64,000 nucleotides of DNA from Bradyrhizobium sp. CCBAU 51765 (lineage in GTDB: Bacteria; Pseudomonadota; Alphaproteobacteria; Rhizobiales; Xanthobacteraceae). The notes under the pieces were generated by a model that saw only the letters and a list, made by a program, of their open reading frames with translations, did not search any database and had not been told where the DNA came from. The position numbers and the translations under genes are program-made. Within the stretch, counting starts at the first letter, position 1; each line of letters opens with the position of its first letter. Shown here in pieces: positions 50,893-59,554 of the stretch. The stretch is from assembly GCF_015291725.1 (NCBI RefSeq), contig NZ_CP030038.1, positions 4,701,001 through 4,765,000 on the forward strand. The letters run 5' to 3'.

Positions 50893-52113
50893 TCACGCCG
50901 CCGCCGGCGCCGCCTCGCCTTGCGGCTTTGCGAACGGGCGGAACGTCATCGCCATCAGGAAGGCCCCTATGCCCATCGCCCAGGAGGCGATGTAGAGCCA
51001 GGCATAGCTGGAGAAGGCGTCGTAGATCAGGCCGCCCGCGAGCGGGCCGGTCGCCATGCCAAGGCTGCCGGCCATCGCCGTGCCGCCGATCACCGTGCCC
51101 ATCATCTTGAGCGGGAAGTTTTCGCGGATCAGCACGGCATAGAGCGGCATGGTGCCGGCATAGATGAAGCCGAAGATGGCGCCGACCGCATAGAACGTCG
51201 TGAGCTGATGCGCGAAGACATAGGCGAGCGCGCCGAAAGCCTGCAGCAGCAGGCCCGAGACCAGCACGCGCTTGGCGCCGAAACGGTCGCCCATCAGGCC
51301 GAAGGCGATGCGGCCGCCGAGACCGGCAAAGCCTTCGATGCTGTAGATCGTCACCGCCGCGACCAGCGGAATGCCGCAGCTCACGGCATAGCTGACGGTG
51401 TGGATGATCGGGCCGGAATGGGTCGCGCAGCAGAAGAAGTTGGTGGCGAGCAGGATGAGGAATTGCGGCGAGCGCAGCGCCTCGCCCATCGACATCTCGT
51501 CCTGTGTAGCGCCCTCGCCTGCTTGTACCGCCGCGGCCTGCGCCAGCGCGGGCGGACGGCGCACCAGGAACGAAGCCGGGATCATGATGGCGCCCACCAC
51601 CAGCGCGACGACCTGCAGCGAGGTGCGCCAGTCGTGGCCGGAGACGAGCCAGGCCGCCAACGGCGACATCGTCATCGGCGCCATGCCCATGCCGGCGGAG
51701 ACCAGCGACACCGCGAGCCCGCGATTGGTGTCGAACCAACCGGTGACGGTCGCCATCATCGGCGCGAAGATGGCCGCACAGGCCGCTCCGACCAGGAGGC
51801 CGAACACGAACTGGAACACGATCAGCGACGTCGCATAACTTGCCGCGAACAGGCTGAGCGTCAGCACGACCGATCCCGTCAGCACGACCGGCAGCGGCCC
51901 GAACCGGTCGGACAGCGTGCCCCAGACCATGCTGGTGAAGGCCATCGCCAGAAAGCCGATCGTCATCGCGCTGGAGATGCCCGTTACCGACCAGCCGGTG
52001 TCCTTCGCGATCGGCTGCAGGAACACCGGCAGCGAAAACATGCCGCCGATCGCGACACAGCCGAGCACGCCGCCGGCGGCGACGATCACCCAGCGATAAT
52101 TCGAAGAAGGCAT
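50893..52113 (-). CDS. MFS transporter
   Basis: 406 residues with twelve membrane helices. The loop 2-3 motif (SMVWGTLSDRFGPLPVVLTG) and its counterpart in the second half (GRIAFGLMGDRFGAKRVLVS) identify a major facilitator of the oxalate/formate-antiporter-like group (monocarboxylate carriers). Substrate not predictable. Convergent with the SnoaL gene. Confidence 0.9.
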   Translation of the reverse strand: MPSSNYRWVIVAAGGVLGCVAIGGMFSLPVFLQPIAKDTGWSVTGISSAMTIGFLAMAFTSMVWGTLSDRFGPLPVVLTGSVVLTLSLFAASYATSLIVFQFVFGLLVGAACAAIFAPMMATVTGWFDTNRGLAVSLVSAGMGMAPMTMSPLAAWLVSGHDWRTSLQVVALVVGAIMIPASFLVRRPPALAQAAAVQAGEGATQDEMSMGEALRSPQFLILLATNFFCCATHSGPIIHTVSYAVSCGIPLVAAVTIYSIEGFAGLGGRIAFGLMGDRFGAKRVLVSGLLLQAFGALAYVFAHQLTTFYAVGAIFGFIYAGTMPLYAVLIRENFPLKMMGTVIGGTAMAGSLGMATGPLAGGLIYDAFSSYAWLYIASWAMGIGAFLMAMTFRPFAKPQGEAAPAAA

Positions 52114-52208
52114 TTCGGTCTCCGGTCAGGTCTGTCTCGCCTGGAAGACGAACGGGAACCGTGCCGACCGACAGGCTGATGCCATTTTTTGTCGCAGGGT
52201 TTCCCGAC

Positions 52209-52336
52209 CCGAACAAAACACGAAAAACAACCCCATGCACAGTAGCGGGCCCTCGCGCGATCAATGACTTGCGAGGGCGGTGTTCGCAGCGGGGCCACGA
52301 TTGACACGTCAGGCAAAACACCGGGACGATGGCACC
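52209..52336. repeat. Dispersed repeat, copy B
   Basis: Second copy of the element at 8908-9030; identical over 52222-52246 and similar beyond it with the same spacing of CAATGACTT and GGCAAAACACCGGGACGATG. It lies in the 300-base gap between the MFS gene start and the oxidoreductase stop, which otherwise shows no gene. Confidence 0.8.
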
Positions 52337-52414
52337 GTCCCCGTGAGAGCATCGCGCTCAGATGAGCGGATTTGGGCGGCCCGTTCGTGCACATGGATGA
52401 TATCCAGCCCGCGC

Positions 52415-53398
52415 TCAATCCACCACCAACACGACCTTTCCGAATCCTCCACCGCGCTCCACGCTGCGATGGGCGTCGGCGGCAAGTTCGAGCGGAAACA
52501 CCCGGTCGACTAACGGTTTCAGCCTTCCCGACGCAAACAGCGGCAAGAACCCTTCAGCGAAACGACGGACCATCGCCCGCTTCTCGTCCATGCTTCGCGA
52601 TTTCATGACGGTGCCCACCAATTGCAGGTGGTTGTGGAGCAGCAGATTGAGCGGAATCGAGGTGGCGTGCTTACCGCTCAAAATGCCGACTTGAACCAAA
52701 GTTCCGCCAGGCCGAAGGCTGCGAAGGTTGCGCGGCAGGTAATCGCCGCCGACGAAATCGATCACGACGTCAACGCCGCGATGATCGGTAAGCCTCGCGA
52801 CGACACTTTCGAAATCGTCGGCACGATAGTCGATCACGGCGGCTGCGCCGATGCTGCCGACGGCCGCCAACCGCGAAGCGCTCGCCGTTGCGTAAACGGT
52901 GGCGCCGAGCGCATGGGCAACCTGCACGCAGGCGGAGCCCACTCCGCCCGCGGCACCGTGAACCAGGACGGTTTGACCTTGCCCGACGCCCGCAACATGT
53001 GAGACCGATTCGACGGCCGTGACGAATGATTCCATGATCGCCGCGCCCTCGACGAACGAGAGATTGCCTGGAATCCCGATGGCCATGCGACGGTCGACCC
53101 GGGCGAATTCGGCATACGCCCCCCCGCCGACGATTGCCATCACACGCTGCCCGATCGATACGTCGTCGACTTCGCTGCCGACGCCAACGACTTCACCGGC
53201 CAGTTCGAGGCCAAGCAGGGTGCTCTCGCCAAAGCCCTGGTTGCCGTAGGCGCCGTTTCGCTGGAGAATATCCGCGCGGTTGACGCCTGCCGCCTTCACA
53301 CGCACCAGCAGGTCGTGGGGACGAACCTCCGGCCTCGGCACTTCGGCCAAGCGGAGAACCTCCGCCGGACCGAAGCCGTCATAGACGATGCCTTTCAC
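52415..53398 (-). CDS. Zinc-type alcohol dehydrogenase-like quinone oxidoreductase
   Basis: 327 residues of the MDR superfamily, NADPH:quinone-reductase branch. RVKAAGVNRADILQRNGAYG, the Rossmann motif VHGAAGGVGSACVQVAHALG, and the closing RSVERGGGFGKVVLVVD are typical. There are no zinc-ligand cysteines, so it is a zinc-free reductase despite the family name. Its start overlaps the stop of the upstream gene by four bases (ATGA), so the two are translationally coupled. Confidence 0.9.
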   Translation of the reverse strand: MKGIVYDGFGPAEVLRLAEVPRPEVRPHDLLVRVKAAGVNRADILQRNGAYGNQGFGESTLLGLELAGEVVGVGSEVDDVSIGQRVMAIVGGGAYAEFARVDRRMAIGIPGNLSFVEGAAIMESFVTAVESVSHVAGVGQGQTVLVHGAAGGVGSACVQVAHALGATVYATASASRLAAVGSIGAAAVIDYRADDFESVVARLTDHRGVDVVIDFVGGDYLPRNLRSLRPGGTLVQVGILSGKHATSIPLNLLLHNHLQLVGTVMKSRSMDEKRAMVRRFAEGFLPLFASGRLKPLVDRVFPLELAADAHRSVERGGGFGKVVLVVD

Positions 53399-53946
53399 TT
53401 TGCCTGCCCCTGTGTGTGGGCCTTGGCGCGCCGCGCGATGCTGGCGGCGAATAACGGCGTCTCGCGGCGATTGTGGTCGCTTCCGGCCGCTTGGCGGGCG
53501 TTGGCGGCGTCTTCGAAGGAAATGCCGTGCTTGTCCAGGAATGCCATGAAGACATCGGTCGGATGTGCCGTGACGCTGTTCGTATAGCGTGTGCGCCCGT
53601 CATCGATGGTTTCGGCCTTCAGTTCCCAGATCACGTTGACCTGGGTCCGGCCATTTGTCGTAAACACGTCCGAGATTGAATTCATCCGGCAGTAGGTCTT
53701 GCCGGCCTGTTCCGCGACGTAGTGTTGGATCACCAGCCCGGTGCCGATCTGCTCGACGTTGATCATCATGCGGCGTCCGTCGTCTGTGGTGCTAACGCCG
53801 GCCGCAATGTGATCGGGCGGGCAGCAGCGCAGATATTCGGCTTCGGAGAGCGTGAACAGCCATTCGGCGATGTCCACCCGGTCGAGCGGCATATCAATCA
53901 CCGCGGTATAGGCCGATTGCGACAGGATGCGATCGAGAACCTTCAT
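53395..53946 (-). CDS. Hypothetical protein coupled to oxidoreductase
   Basis: 183 residues. The middle part (MINVEQIGTGLVIQHYVAEQ, VNVIWELKAETIDDGRTRYT) looks like a START/SRPBCC-type lipid- or polyketide-binding fold, which I infer from the strand pattern only. No signal peptide or membrane span. First gene of a two-gene unit, divergent from the LysR regulator at 54070, which probably controls it. Confidence 0.7.
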   Translation of the reverse strand: MKVLDRILSQSAYTAVIDMPLDRVDIAEWLFTLSEAEYLRCCPPDHIAAGVSTTDDGRRMMINVEQIGTGLVIQHYVAEQAGKTYCRMNSISDVFTTNGRTQVNVIWELKAETIDDGRTRYTNSVTAHPTDVFMAFLDKHGISFEDAANARQAAGSDHNRRETPLFAASIARRAKAHTQGQAK

Positions 53947-54069
53947 GATAATCTCCTTTCATTCAAGGGCTTGGGCCAGCAAGGCCCGCCTTCGAGAGAG
54001 GAGATACGGCCTTTGAGGATTGGTGATAATGAACGTTGAGCTCGAAACCCTTTTGCGAAAGGCGCAAAG

Positions 54070-54987
54070 ATGAAAGACCCGCGTTTTGCGGAACATCTGG
54101 CCATCTATGTTGACGTGGTTCGTGGCGGGAGTTTCTCCAGCGCCGCACGTCATCGCGGTGTGACACCCTCATCCATCGTCAGGCAGATCGACGCGCTCGA
54201 GCACAGCGTCGGGGTGCCCCTGCTGGTGCGCTCGACACGCGCGCTCGCGGTGACCGACGCCGGAGAACGACTGTTCGAACGCGCGCAGCGGTTGCTCGAC
54301 GACCTTGCCGACACGCACGCCGAGATCGCCGCTTTCGATGGTGCGGTCGCTGGTGTTCTTCGCCTTGCCTGCTTTCCCACCTTTGGCAAGCGCTACGTGA
54401 TCCCTACCCTGGAAACGGTCATGCGGGATCATCCCGGCCTTACGGTCGAGCTCGATCTCACGGAGAGGCTCGCTGATCCCGTCCTGGAGCGGCTCGATGC
54501 AGTGATCCGGATCGGCGAACTCGCCGACAGCACTCTCATCGCGACCAAGCTGGCATCGCAGAACAGGATGCTGGTCGCCGCTCCTGCTTATCTCGATCGT
54601 CACGGCATACCGACCGAAACGAAAGACCTCGCCGGCCATCGACTAGTCGACAAATTGCACGGCGCCGACCTGCTGGGCTGGACGGACGTGCTTGGTCACC
54701 CGGCGGGCGCAGCGCCCGGGCCGCAAGCCGTGTTTCGGTGCGACGACTTCGAAGCGATGCGGCTCGCGGCACTCGCCGGCATCGGCATCGCATTCCTGGC
54801 AGACTGGGTTGTCGGAACGGACATACACGCCGGTTCATTGACACGAATCCTGCTCGACGACGAACGGTGGAATGAGGCAAAGGCCGGCGTGTATCTGTTG
54901 CGAGCTCTGGCCCAGCCGTCTGCCAAACTGACGATCCTGACTGCCGCGTTGCGGAATTCAATCGGGTCGCCGCCGGTGTGGGCGTAG
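54070..54987 (+). CDS. LysR family transcriptional regulator
   Basis: 305 residues. The N-terminal winged helix-turn-helix (FSSAARHRGVTPSSIVRQID, VGVPLLVRSTRALAVTDAGE) belongs to the LysR group related to AaeR/CrgA; the remainder is the periplasmic-binding-protein-like effector domain. It is divergent from the hypothetical-oxidoreductase pair with a 123-base intergenic region, the standard layout for a LysR protein controlling its neighbours. The inducer is unknown. Confidence 0.92.
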   Translation: MKDPRFAEHLAIYVDVVRGGSFSSAARHRGVTPSSIVRQIDALEHSVGVPLLVRSTRALAVTDAGERLFERAQRLLDDLADTHAEIAAFDGAVAGVLRLACFPTFGKRYVIPTLETVMRDHPGLTVELDLTERLADPVLERLDAVIRIGELADSTLIATKLASQNRMLVAAPAYLDRHGIPTETKDLAGHRLVDKLHGADLLGWTDVLGHPAGAAPGPQAVFRCDDFEAMRLAALAGIGIAFLADWVVGTDIHAGSLTRILLDDERWNEAKAGVYLLRALAQPSAKLTILTAALRNSIGSPPVWA

Positions 54988-55053
54988 CATCGACGCCAAT
55001 TACATCATGACCACCCGCCCCATCGTCTGTCCCTGAATTCAGGAAATCCCTCC

Positions 55054-55515
55054 ATGCCGAAGATCGACATTGCTGCCGTGCCGGCCCGGAAGGGCTCTGG
55101 CTATCCGGTGCCCTTCAACGCGCCTTGCGCCGAGCGCATTCGCAAGCGTCTCGGCGATGCCGGCGGTCTGAAGGATTTCGGCGTCAACCTGATGCGCCTG
55201 CCGCCGGGCGCGTGGTCGAGCCAGCGGCACTGGCATTCGCACGAGGACGAGTTCGTCTACATCCTCGAAGGCGAGGTGACGCTGATCGAGGATGGCGGTG
55301 AAACCGTGCTGCGCGCCGGCGATTGCGCGGCCTTCCCCAAGGCAAGCGGCAACGGCCATCACATGATCAACAGGTCGAATGCAACGGCTGCCTATCTCGA
55401 GGTCGGCTCGCGCTCGCAAGCCGACCTCATCACCTGCTCCGACATCGACATGATGAGCCCGGCATCCGACGGCCGCTTCCTGCACAAGGACGGCACACCC
55501 TATCCGGACGCGTGA
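55054..55515 (+). CDS. Cupin domain protein
   Basis: 153 residues. A single cupin barrel with motif 1 RHWHSHEDEFVYILEGEVTL (His and Glu metal ligands) and motif 2 GDCAAFPKASGNGHHMINRS. Related proteins are small metal-binding cupins with sugar- or amino-acid-related roles; function here is not known. It is separated from LysR by 66 bases on the same strand but faces no clear partner. Confidence 0.88.
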   Translation: MPKIDIAAVPARKGSGYPVPFNAPCAERIRKRLGDAGGLKDFGVNLMRLPPGAWSSQRHWHSHEDEFVYILEGEVTLIEDGGETVLRAGDCAAFPKASGNGHHMINRSNATAAYLEVGSRSQADLITCSDIDMMSPASDGRFLHKDGTPYPDA

Positions 55516-55533
55516 AGCGTCGGGAGCAACGCC

Positions 55534-56112
55534 TCACATGGCCGCGCTGCGGCGCCACGTGCTGACGGTGAGCCAAACCGCCGAGACGAGGAAGTAGAGC
55601 GCGCCGACCGCAGCATATCCCGCGACGTTCGCGATCGATGGCACCGCGGGCATCGAGGCCTGGAAGATGAAGAAGCCGCCCGCCAGCGCCGACTGGCCGC
55701 CGCTGAGCACCATGGCCCATTGCGCACCGAAACGCTTCCAGCGGCGCACGGCCGTGCCGAGTTGCAGCAATCCGGACAGGATCGCCCAGGCCCCGAAGAT
55801 TCCGAGCACCCAGTTCATGCTCACCTGCAAGGCCAGAATGACCGCGATGGCGGTCGCCAGGCTGACCAGCACGTTCAGGCCCTGCGTGCGGTTCTGGTTC
55901 AAGCCGCCGCTGGAGAGCGCGTCGAGATAATTGGCGGCAGCGTCCCAGGCCGGATAGGCGACGAGCAACGCCGCTGCGATCACCGCGGACGTCGGCGCGA
56001 TCACGAACGCCGCGATGACCCAGGCGACGGAAAACGCGGCACGCAGGAAGTAGTATTGCTTCAGCCATTGCGCCTGGTCGGCCGCCTCCAAAGCGATCTC
56101 ATGATCTTTCAT
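55534..56112 (-). CDS. DUF308-type membrane protein
   Basis: 192 residues with about six membrane helices in pairs (FLRAAFSVAWVIAAFVIAPT, VLVSLATAIAVILALQVSMN, GALYFLVSAVWLTVSTWRR). The arrangement resembles DUF308/HdeD-like proteins; assignment moderate. It is directly downstream of a TetR gene in the same direction and has its own near-palindromic operator in the 89-base gap, so it is probably the regulator's target. Confidence 0.75.
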   Translation of the reverse strand: MKDHEIALEAADQAQWLKQYYFLRAAFSVAWVIAAFVIAPTSAVIAAALLVAYPAWDAAANYLDALSSGGLNQNRTQGLNVLVSLATAIAVILALQVSMNWVLGIFGAWAILSGLLQLGTAVRRWKRFGAQWAMVLSGGQSALAGGFFIFQASMPAVPSIANVAGYAAVGALYFLVSAVWLTVSTWRRSAAM

Positions 56113-56124
56113 TTGCCTTCTCCT

Positions 56125-56140
56125 TACCTACTAGTTGGTA
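56125..56140 (-). promoter_or_regulatory. Probable TetR operator upstream of the DUF308 gene
   Basis: TACCTACTAGTTGGTA is a 16-bp palindrome with only one mismatched pair position (centre ACTAGT). It lies 13 bases upstream of the DUF308 start. A related site stands upstream of the TetR gene itself at 56797. Confidence 0.7.
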
Positions 56141-56201
56141 GTTTGCATGCAACGCGGAAGCGCGGGGCCGCCCTGAGCGGAACAGGCCTGTGTCGACCTC
56201 G

Positions 56202-56786
56202 TCAGTGCCTGGTGGAAAGCCGGTCCAGCAGCGGCCGGATGATGGTTCCGAACATCTTTGGATCGCCATAAGCGCGCGCCGACAGCATCGCGCCGTGAAC
56301 GGTCGCCATGAATCCCTCGGCCTCGACCCGCGCCGTGCTGGCGAGATGGAGCCGTCCCTGCCGCTTGCCGCGCTCCATGACCGATGCCAGCCAGGATGCC
56401 AGGAAACGGAAGTGCGCGCGGACTTCGAGCGCCACCTCCTCAGGCAGGATGGGAAGCTCGCTGGCCAGGAGCGCGCACACGCAGAAGGGAGCCGTCGCGT
56501 CCTTGATGCACGCCTCCCAATACCCCACGTAGTTTCTGAGCTGGTCGGCGGGGTCAGCGACATTCCGTTCGAGCGCCGACAATCCGGCCTGGGCCTCCTC
56601 GCGATAGCGCGACACGAGGGTGCGGACCAGATCGACCTTGCTGGCGAAATGGTGGTGGACGCTCGGCTTGCGGATACCCACGACATCGGCGATGTCGGCG
56701 TAACTGAAGCCATTATAGCCCCCCGCGATGATCAGCGTGCGGGCGCAGGCAAGAATGTCGTCGGCGGTCGAGGAAACGGTGCTCAT
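56202..56786 (-). CDS. TetR/AcrR family transcriptional regulator
   Basis: 194 residues. Helix-turn-helix YNGFSYADIADVVGIRKPSV followed by HHHFASKVDLVRTLVSRYRE. The ligand domain has a Cys pair region (CVCALLASELPILPEEVALE) as in the TetR_C group of YxaF/NemR-like repressors. Two similar 16-bp palindromes, one before this gene and one before DUF308, mark its likely targets. The divergent deformylase-like gene shares the first of these. Confidence 0.92.
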   Translation of the reverse strand: MSTVSSTADDILACARTLIIAGGYNGFSYADIADVVGIRKPSVHHHFASKVDLVRTLVSRYREEAQAGLSALERNVADPADQLRNYVGYWEACIKDATAPFCVCALLASELPILPEEVALEVRAHFRFLASWLASVMERGKRQGRLHLASTARVEAEGFMATVHGAMLSARAYGDPKMFGTIIRPLLDRLSTRH

Positions 56787-56796
56787 GGAGCTTAGC

Positions 56797-56812
56797 TACC
56801 TTCCAGTAGGTA
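56797..56812. promoter_or_regulatory. Probable TetR operator upstream of the regulator gene
   Basis: TACCTTCCAGTAGGTA keeps the TACC ... GGTA half-sites of the site at 56125-56140, with the same 16-bp length and a shared A-G-T core; one base further on each side (C, G) also pairs. It sits 11 bases upstream of the TetR start and 55 bases from the divergent gene at 56867. Confidence 0.7.
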
Positions 56813-56866
56813 GGCAGTCAAGCCGGGGATGCTTCAATGATCCGTGAGTGAGTGGTAGGAGCCTGC

Positions 56867-57364
56867 ATGACCATCCGCCCGATCGTGCGCTATCCGGACC
56901 GCCGGCTCGCGCTGCCGGCCCACCCCGTCAGCGCCTTCGACGAGTCCTTGCGCGACCTCGCGAACGACTTGCTCGAGACCATGCGTGCCGCGCCCGGCAT
57001 CGGCATCACCGCGCCGCATATCGGCGTGCCCTTGCGGGTCGTGGTGCTGGAGCTCGACGCCAAGGACGGCGCGCGCACTTACGTCAATCCGGAGATCACG
57101 TGGGCCTCGCCCAAGATGATCCTGCACCGCGAGGGCAGCGTGTCGATGCCTGGGGTCAACGACGAGGTGCAGCGCCATGCGCGGGTGCGGATCAGCTTCC
57201 AGGATCTCGATGGCAATATGCAACATGAGGAATCGGACGGCTTGCGCGCAGTGTGCCACCAGCACGAGATCGATCAGCTCGACGGCATGTTCTGGCTCCA
57301 GCGGCTGTCGCGGCTGAAGCGCGAGCGGCTGGTGAAGAAGTTCGAGAAGTTGTCGAGATCTTGA
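56867..57364 (+). CDS. Peptide deformylase-like protein lacking two metal ligands
   Basis: 165 residues; AGGAG precedes the ATG. It has the complete deformylase layout, but each signature is altered. Motif 1 is GIGITAPH (44-51) in place of GxGxAAxQ. Motif 2 is EGSVS with Ser91 where EGCLS has the metal-binding Cys. Motif 3 is HEIDQ with Gln137 where HExxH has the second His. Only His133 and the catalytic Glu134 remain, so normal Fe/Zn binding and N-formyl-Met removal are unlikely. It may be a pseudoenzyme or bind differently. Confidence 0.85.
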   Translation: MTIRPIVRYPDRRLALPAHPVSAFDESLRDLANDLLETMRAAPGIGITAPHIGVPLRVVVLELDAKDGARTYVNPEITWASPKMILHREGSVSMPGVNDEVQRHARVRISFQDLDGNMQHEESDGLRAVCHQHEIDQLDGMFWLQRLSRLKRERLVKKFEKLSRS

Positions 57365-57423
57365 GGGGATCAGCGAGGTGAATTCGCTATCCGCCCCAGC
57401 CGGGGGCTAGACGGATGGACTAC

Positions 57424-57456
57424 GCCAGCGGCCTGCGCTCTTGCGCAGCCGCTGGC
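57424..57456. terminator. Hairpin between convergent genes
   Basis: GCCAGCGGC and TGCGC, loop TCTT, then GCGCA and GCCGCTGGC: a 14-bp stem with one bulged C. There is no T-run, but the position between two convergent stops fits a bidirectional transcription end. Confidence 0.5.
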
Positions 57457-57473
57457 CCCCTCACACGCTCAGA

Positions 57474-58127
57474 TCATCCCGCGTTGCCGGGTACGGGCGT
57501 GTTGAGCAGCTGCTGCTCCCACAGGTACGCGATGCCGCTACCGCCGGCATGTTGGGTGATCACCTTCGTCAGCGCGGCAGCTTGATCGGTTCGAGCCCAG
57601 TCGCGCTGCCATTCGGCCGCGAGCGCCAGCCAGGTCATCATGTTCACGCCCGCCGCGATCATGCGCTGGATTGCGACCTGGTGGGCCTCCACCGAAACGG
57701 CGCCAGAGGCGTCGGTGATCACCGTTACATCCCAGCCTTCGCCACGGGCTTGAATCGCCGGCATCGCAACGCAAACTTCGGTCCACAGGCCGGCAATGAT
57801 GAGCTGCTTGCGGCCCGTTGCTTTGACCGCGTCCACCACCTTTCGATCCTCCCAGGTGTTGATGAACGTCCGGTCGATGACTTCCTGGCCGGGGAAAACG
57901 TCCGTGATCTGAGGGAAAAGGAGACCACCCCGTTCAGCGATCACCGTGGTCAGGATCGTGGGAACGCCGAAGGCTTTGGCGGCCTTCGCCAGACCGGCGG
58001 TGTTGTTGATCACCATCTGCGGTTCATGGCTGTTCACGTTCGCAAGCTGGTAAGGCTGATGGTCGATCAGAACGAGCACGGAGTCTTCGGGACGAAGAAG
58101 CGAAGCAAGGCCGTTACGAAAAGTCAT
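57474..58127 (-). CDS. Isochorismatase-family (YcaC-like) hydrolase
   Basis: 217 residues from MTFRNGLASLLRPEDSVLVL; AGGA seven bases upstream. The cysteine-hydrolase triad is present: Asp in LIDHQPYQ, Lys in AVKATGRKQLI, Cys in GLWTEVCVAMPA. The C-terminal TWLALAAEWQRDWARTDQAA is typical of YcaC. The natural substrate of YcaC proteins is unknown. It is divergent from a LysR gene that probably controls it. Confidence 0.9.
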   Translation of the reverse strand: MTFRNGLASLLRPEDSVLVLIDHQPYQLANVNSHEPQMVINNTAGLAKAAKAFGVPTILTTVIAERGGLLFPQITDVFPGQEVIDRTFINTWEDRKVVDAVKATGRKQLIIAGLWTEVCVAMPAIQARGEGWDVTVITDASGAVSVEAHQVAIQRMIAAGVNMMTWLALAAEWQRDWARTDQAAALTKVITQHAGGSGIAYLWEQQLLNTPVPGNAG

Positions 58128-58278
58128 CGTTGCATCCTTTACTGCCGTTGTGAGCGGCACTGGTATTTCGAAGACGTACGCCAGCAGCGACGTAGCCGAC
58201 GCCCAGATTGGTGTTCCCGGACGCGACACGGTAGTCTCGCGGTGAGGTACACCGTGTCGCGGAACGAGGGACGCTGAA

Positions 58279-59160
58279 TTGGATATTCAAGACATACGGA
58301 CGTTCGTCGAAATCGCCGACGCCGGGGGAATCTCGTCCGCCGCGGCCCGGCTGGGCGTCGCCAAATCGATCGTCAGTCGTCGGCTGCTCCGGCTTGAAGC
58401 GGAGCTTGGCGTCCAACTGCTTGCAAGAACGACACGCGGGGCTGCTCTCACGGAAGCCGGCGTCACTTTCCGAGACCATGCCGCCAGAGTCAGCGCCGAG
58501 ATCGACGCAGCGATGGAGGCAGTTCTACCCGCCGGAGACTTGCGCGGCCGCTTGCGAGTTGCAGTGCCGCTTTCTTTCGGCCCGATCCACTTCGCTCCCA
58601 TCCTTGCGGAAATGGCCCGACGCCATCCCCATCTTCAGATCCAAACCTGCTACAGCGATCGGTTCGTCGATCTCATCGCAGAAGGATATGATTGCGCGAT
58701 ACGCGTTGGCTATCTTCAGGACTCCAATCTGATCGCAAGACGCGTCGGACCTGTCTATGGGAAGCTCGTCGCGAGCCCGGACTACATCAAGGCCCATGGG
58801 TCGCCTGAATCGCCTGAGGAACTCCTCGCCCATGAAGCCCTCATGCAGGGCACCGAAGTGTGGCAACTCATGGATGGCGACAAGATCCTCACGGTGCGTC
58901 CGCAGGGTCGTTTCAAGGCCGACAATGGCACAGCTCTGGTCTTCGCTGCGCTGGCAGGACTTGGGATCGCCTGTCTTCCCGACAGGCTCACCCATGAATA
59001 CGTGGCCTCCGGCGCGCTTGTGCCGGTCATGACACGATATCCCCCGGCTCCGGCGGGTGCATATGTGATCCGCCCGCCGGGCCAGCATCCCGCACGGAAG
59101 ATACGGGTCCTCACCGAGTTGCTGATCGAGTATTGCGAGCCGGCCCCGCAGCCCGCGTAA
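58279..59160 (+). CDS. LysR family transcriptional regulator
   Basis: 293 residues from a TTG at 58279, with GAGG upstream; no ATG gives a natural N-terminus. MDIQDIRTFVEIADAGGISS is a standard LysR start; helix-turn-helix ARLGVAKSIVSRRLLRLEAE. The effector-binding domain follows. Paired divergently with the YcaC-like hydrolase, 151 bases apart. Same branch as the LysR at 54070. Confidence 0.92.
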   Translation: MDIQDIRTFVEIADAGGISSAAARLGVAKSIVSRRLLRLEAELGVQLLARTTRGAALTEAGVTFRDHAARVSAEIDAAMEAVLPAGDLRGRLRVAVPLSFGPIHFAPILAEMARRHPHLQIQTCYSDRFVDLIAEGYDCAIRVGYLQDSNLIARRVGPVYGKLVASPDYIKAHGSPESPEELLAHEALMQGTEVWQLMDGDKILTVRPQGRFKADNGTALVFAALAGLGIACLPDRLTHEYVASGALVPVMTRYPPAPAGAYVIRPPGQHPARKIRVLTELLIEYCEPAPQPA

Positions 59161-59191
59161 CCTCGCTCCTCACGCCCAGTTCGCGATCACC

Positions 59192-59554
59192 TCAAGCTCT
59201 TTTCCCGCTCCTTTTGGTGAGCGGCGCGTTGCGACGCTCACGTTTGCCGCGCGCGATCTCGGTGGCCAGCGCGTCGAGCTTCGGCTCCCAGAAATTCCTG
59301 AACTGACCGATCCAGGCATCGACCGCTTGCAGCCCCGCCACGTCCACCGAATAGAGGCGCCTTTGCGCCTCCGCCCGAACGCTTGCAAACCCGCTCTCGC
59401 GCAGCACCTTGAGGTGCTGCGAGACGGCCGCCTGGGAGATGCCGAACTCGGCCCCGATCACTTCGACGACCTCGCCGGACGCCATCTCCTTGAGGCCGAG
59501 CAGCTCGAGGATGCGACGACGCACGGGATCGGCGAGGACTTCGAAGGCGTGCAT
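59192..59554 (-). CDS. ArsR family transcriptional regulator
   Basis: 120 residues from MHAFEVLADPVRRRILELLG. Helix-turn-helix FGISQAAVSQHLKVLRESGF, wing RRLYSVDVAGLQAVD. No metal-binding Cys pair, so it belongs to the ArsR group that accompanies SRPBCC proteins. Its start codon overlaps the stop of the upstream SRPBCC gene (TGATG), so the pair is translationally coupled. In most relatives the ArsR gene comes first; here the order is reversed. Confidence 0.92.
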   Translation of the reverse strand: MHAFEVLADPVRRRILELLGLKEMASGEVVEVIGAEFGISQAAVSQHLKVLRESGFASVRAEAQRRLYSVDVAGLQAVDAWIGQFRNFWEPKLDALATEIARGKRERRNAPLTKRSGKRA

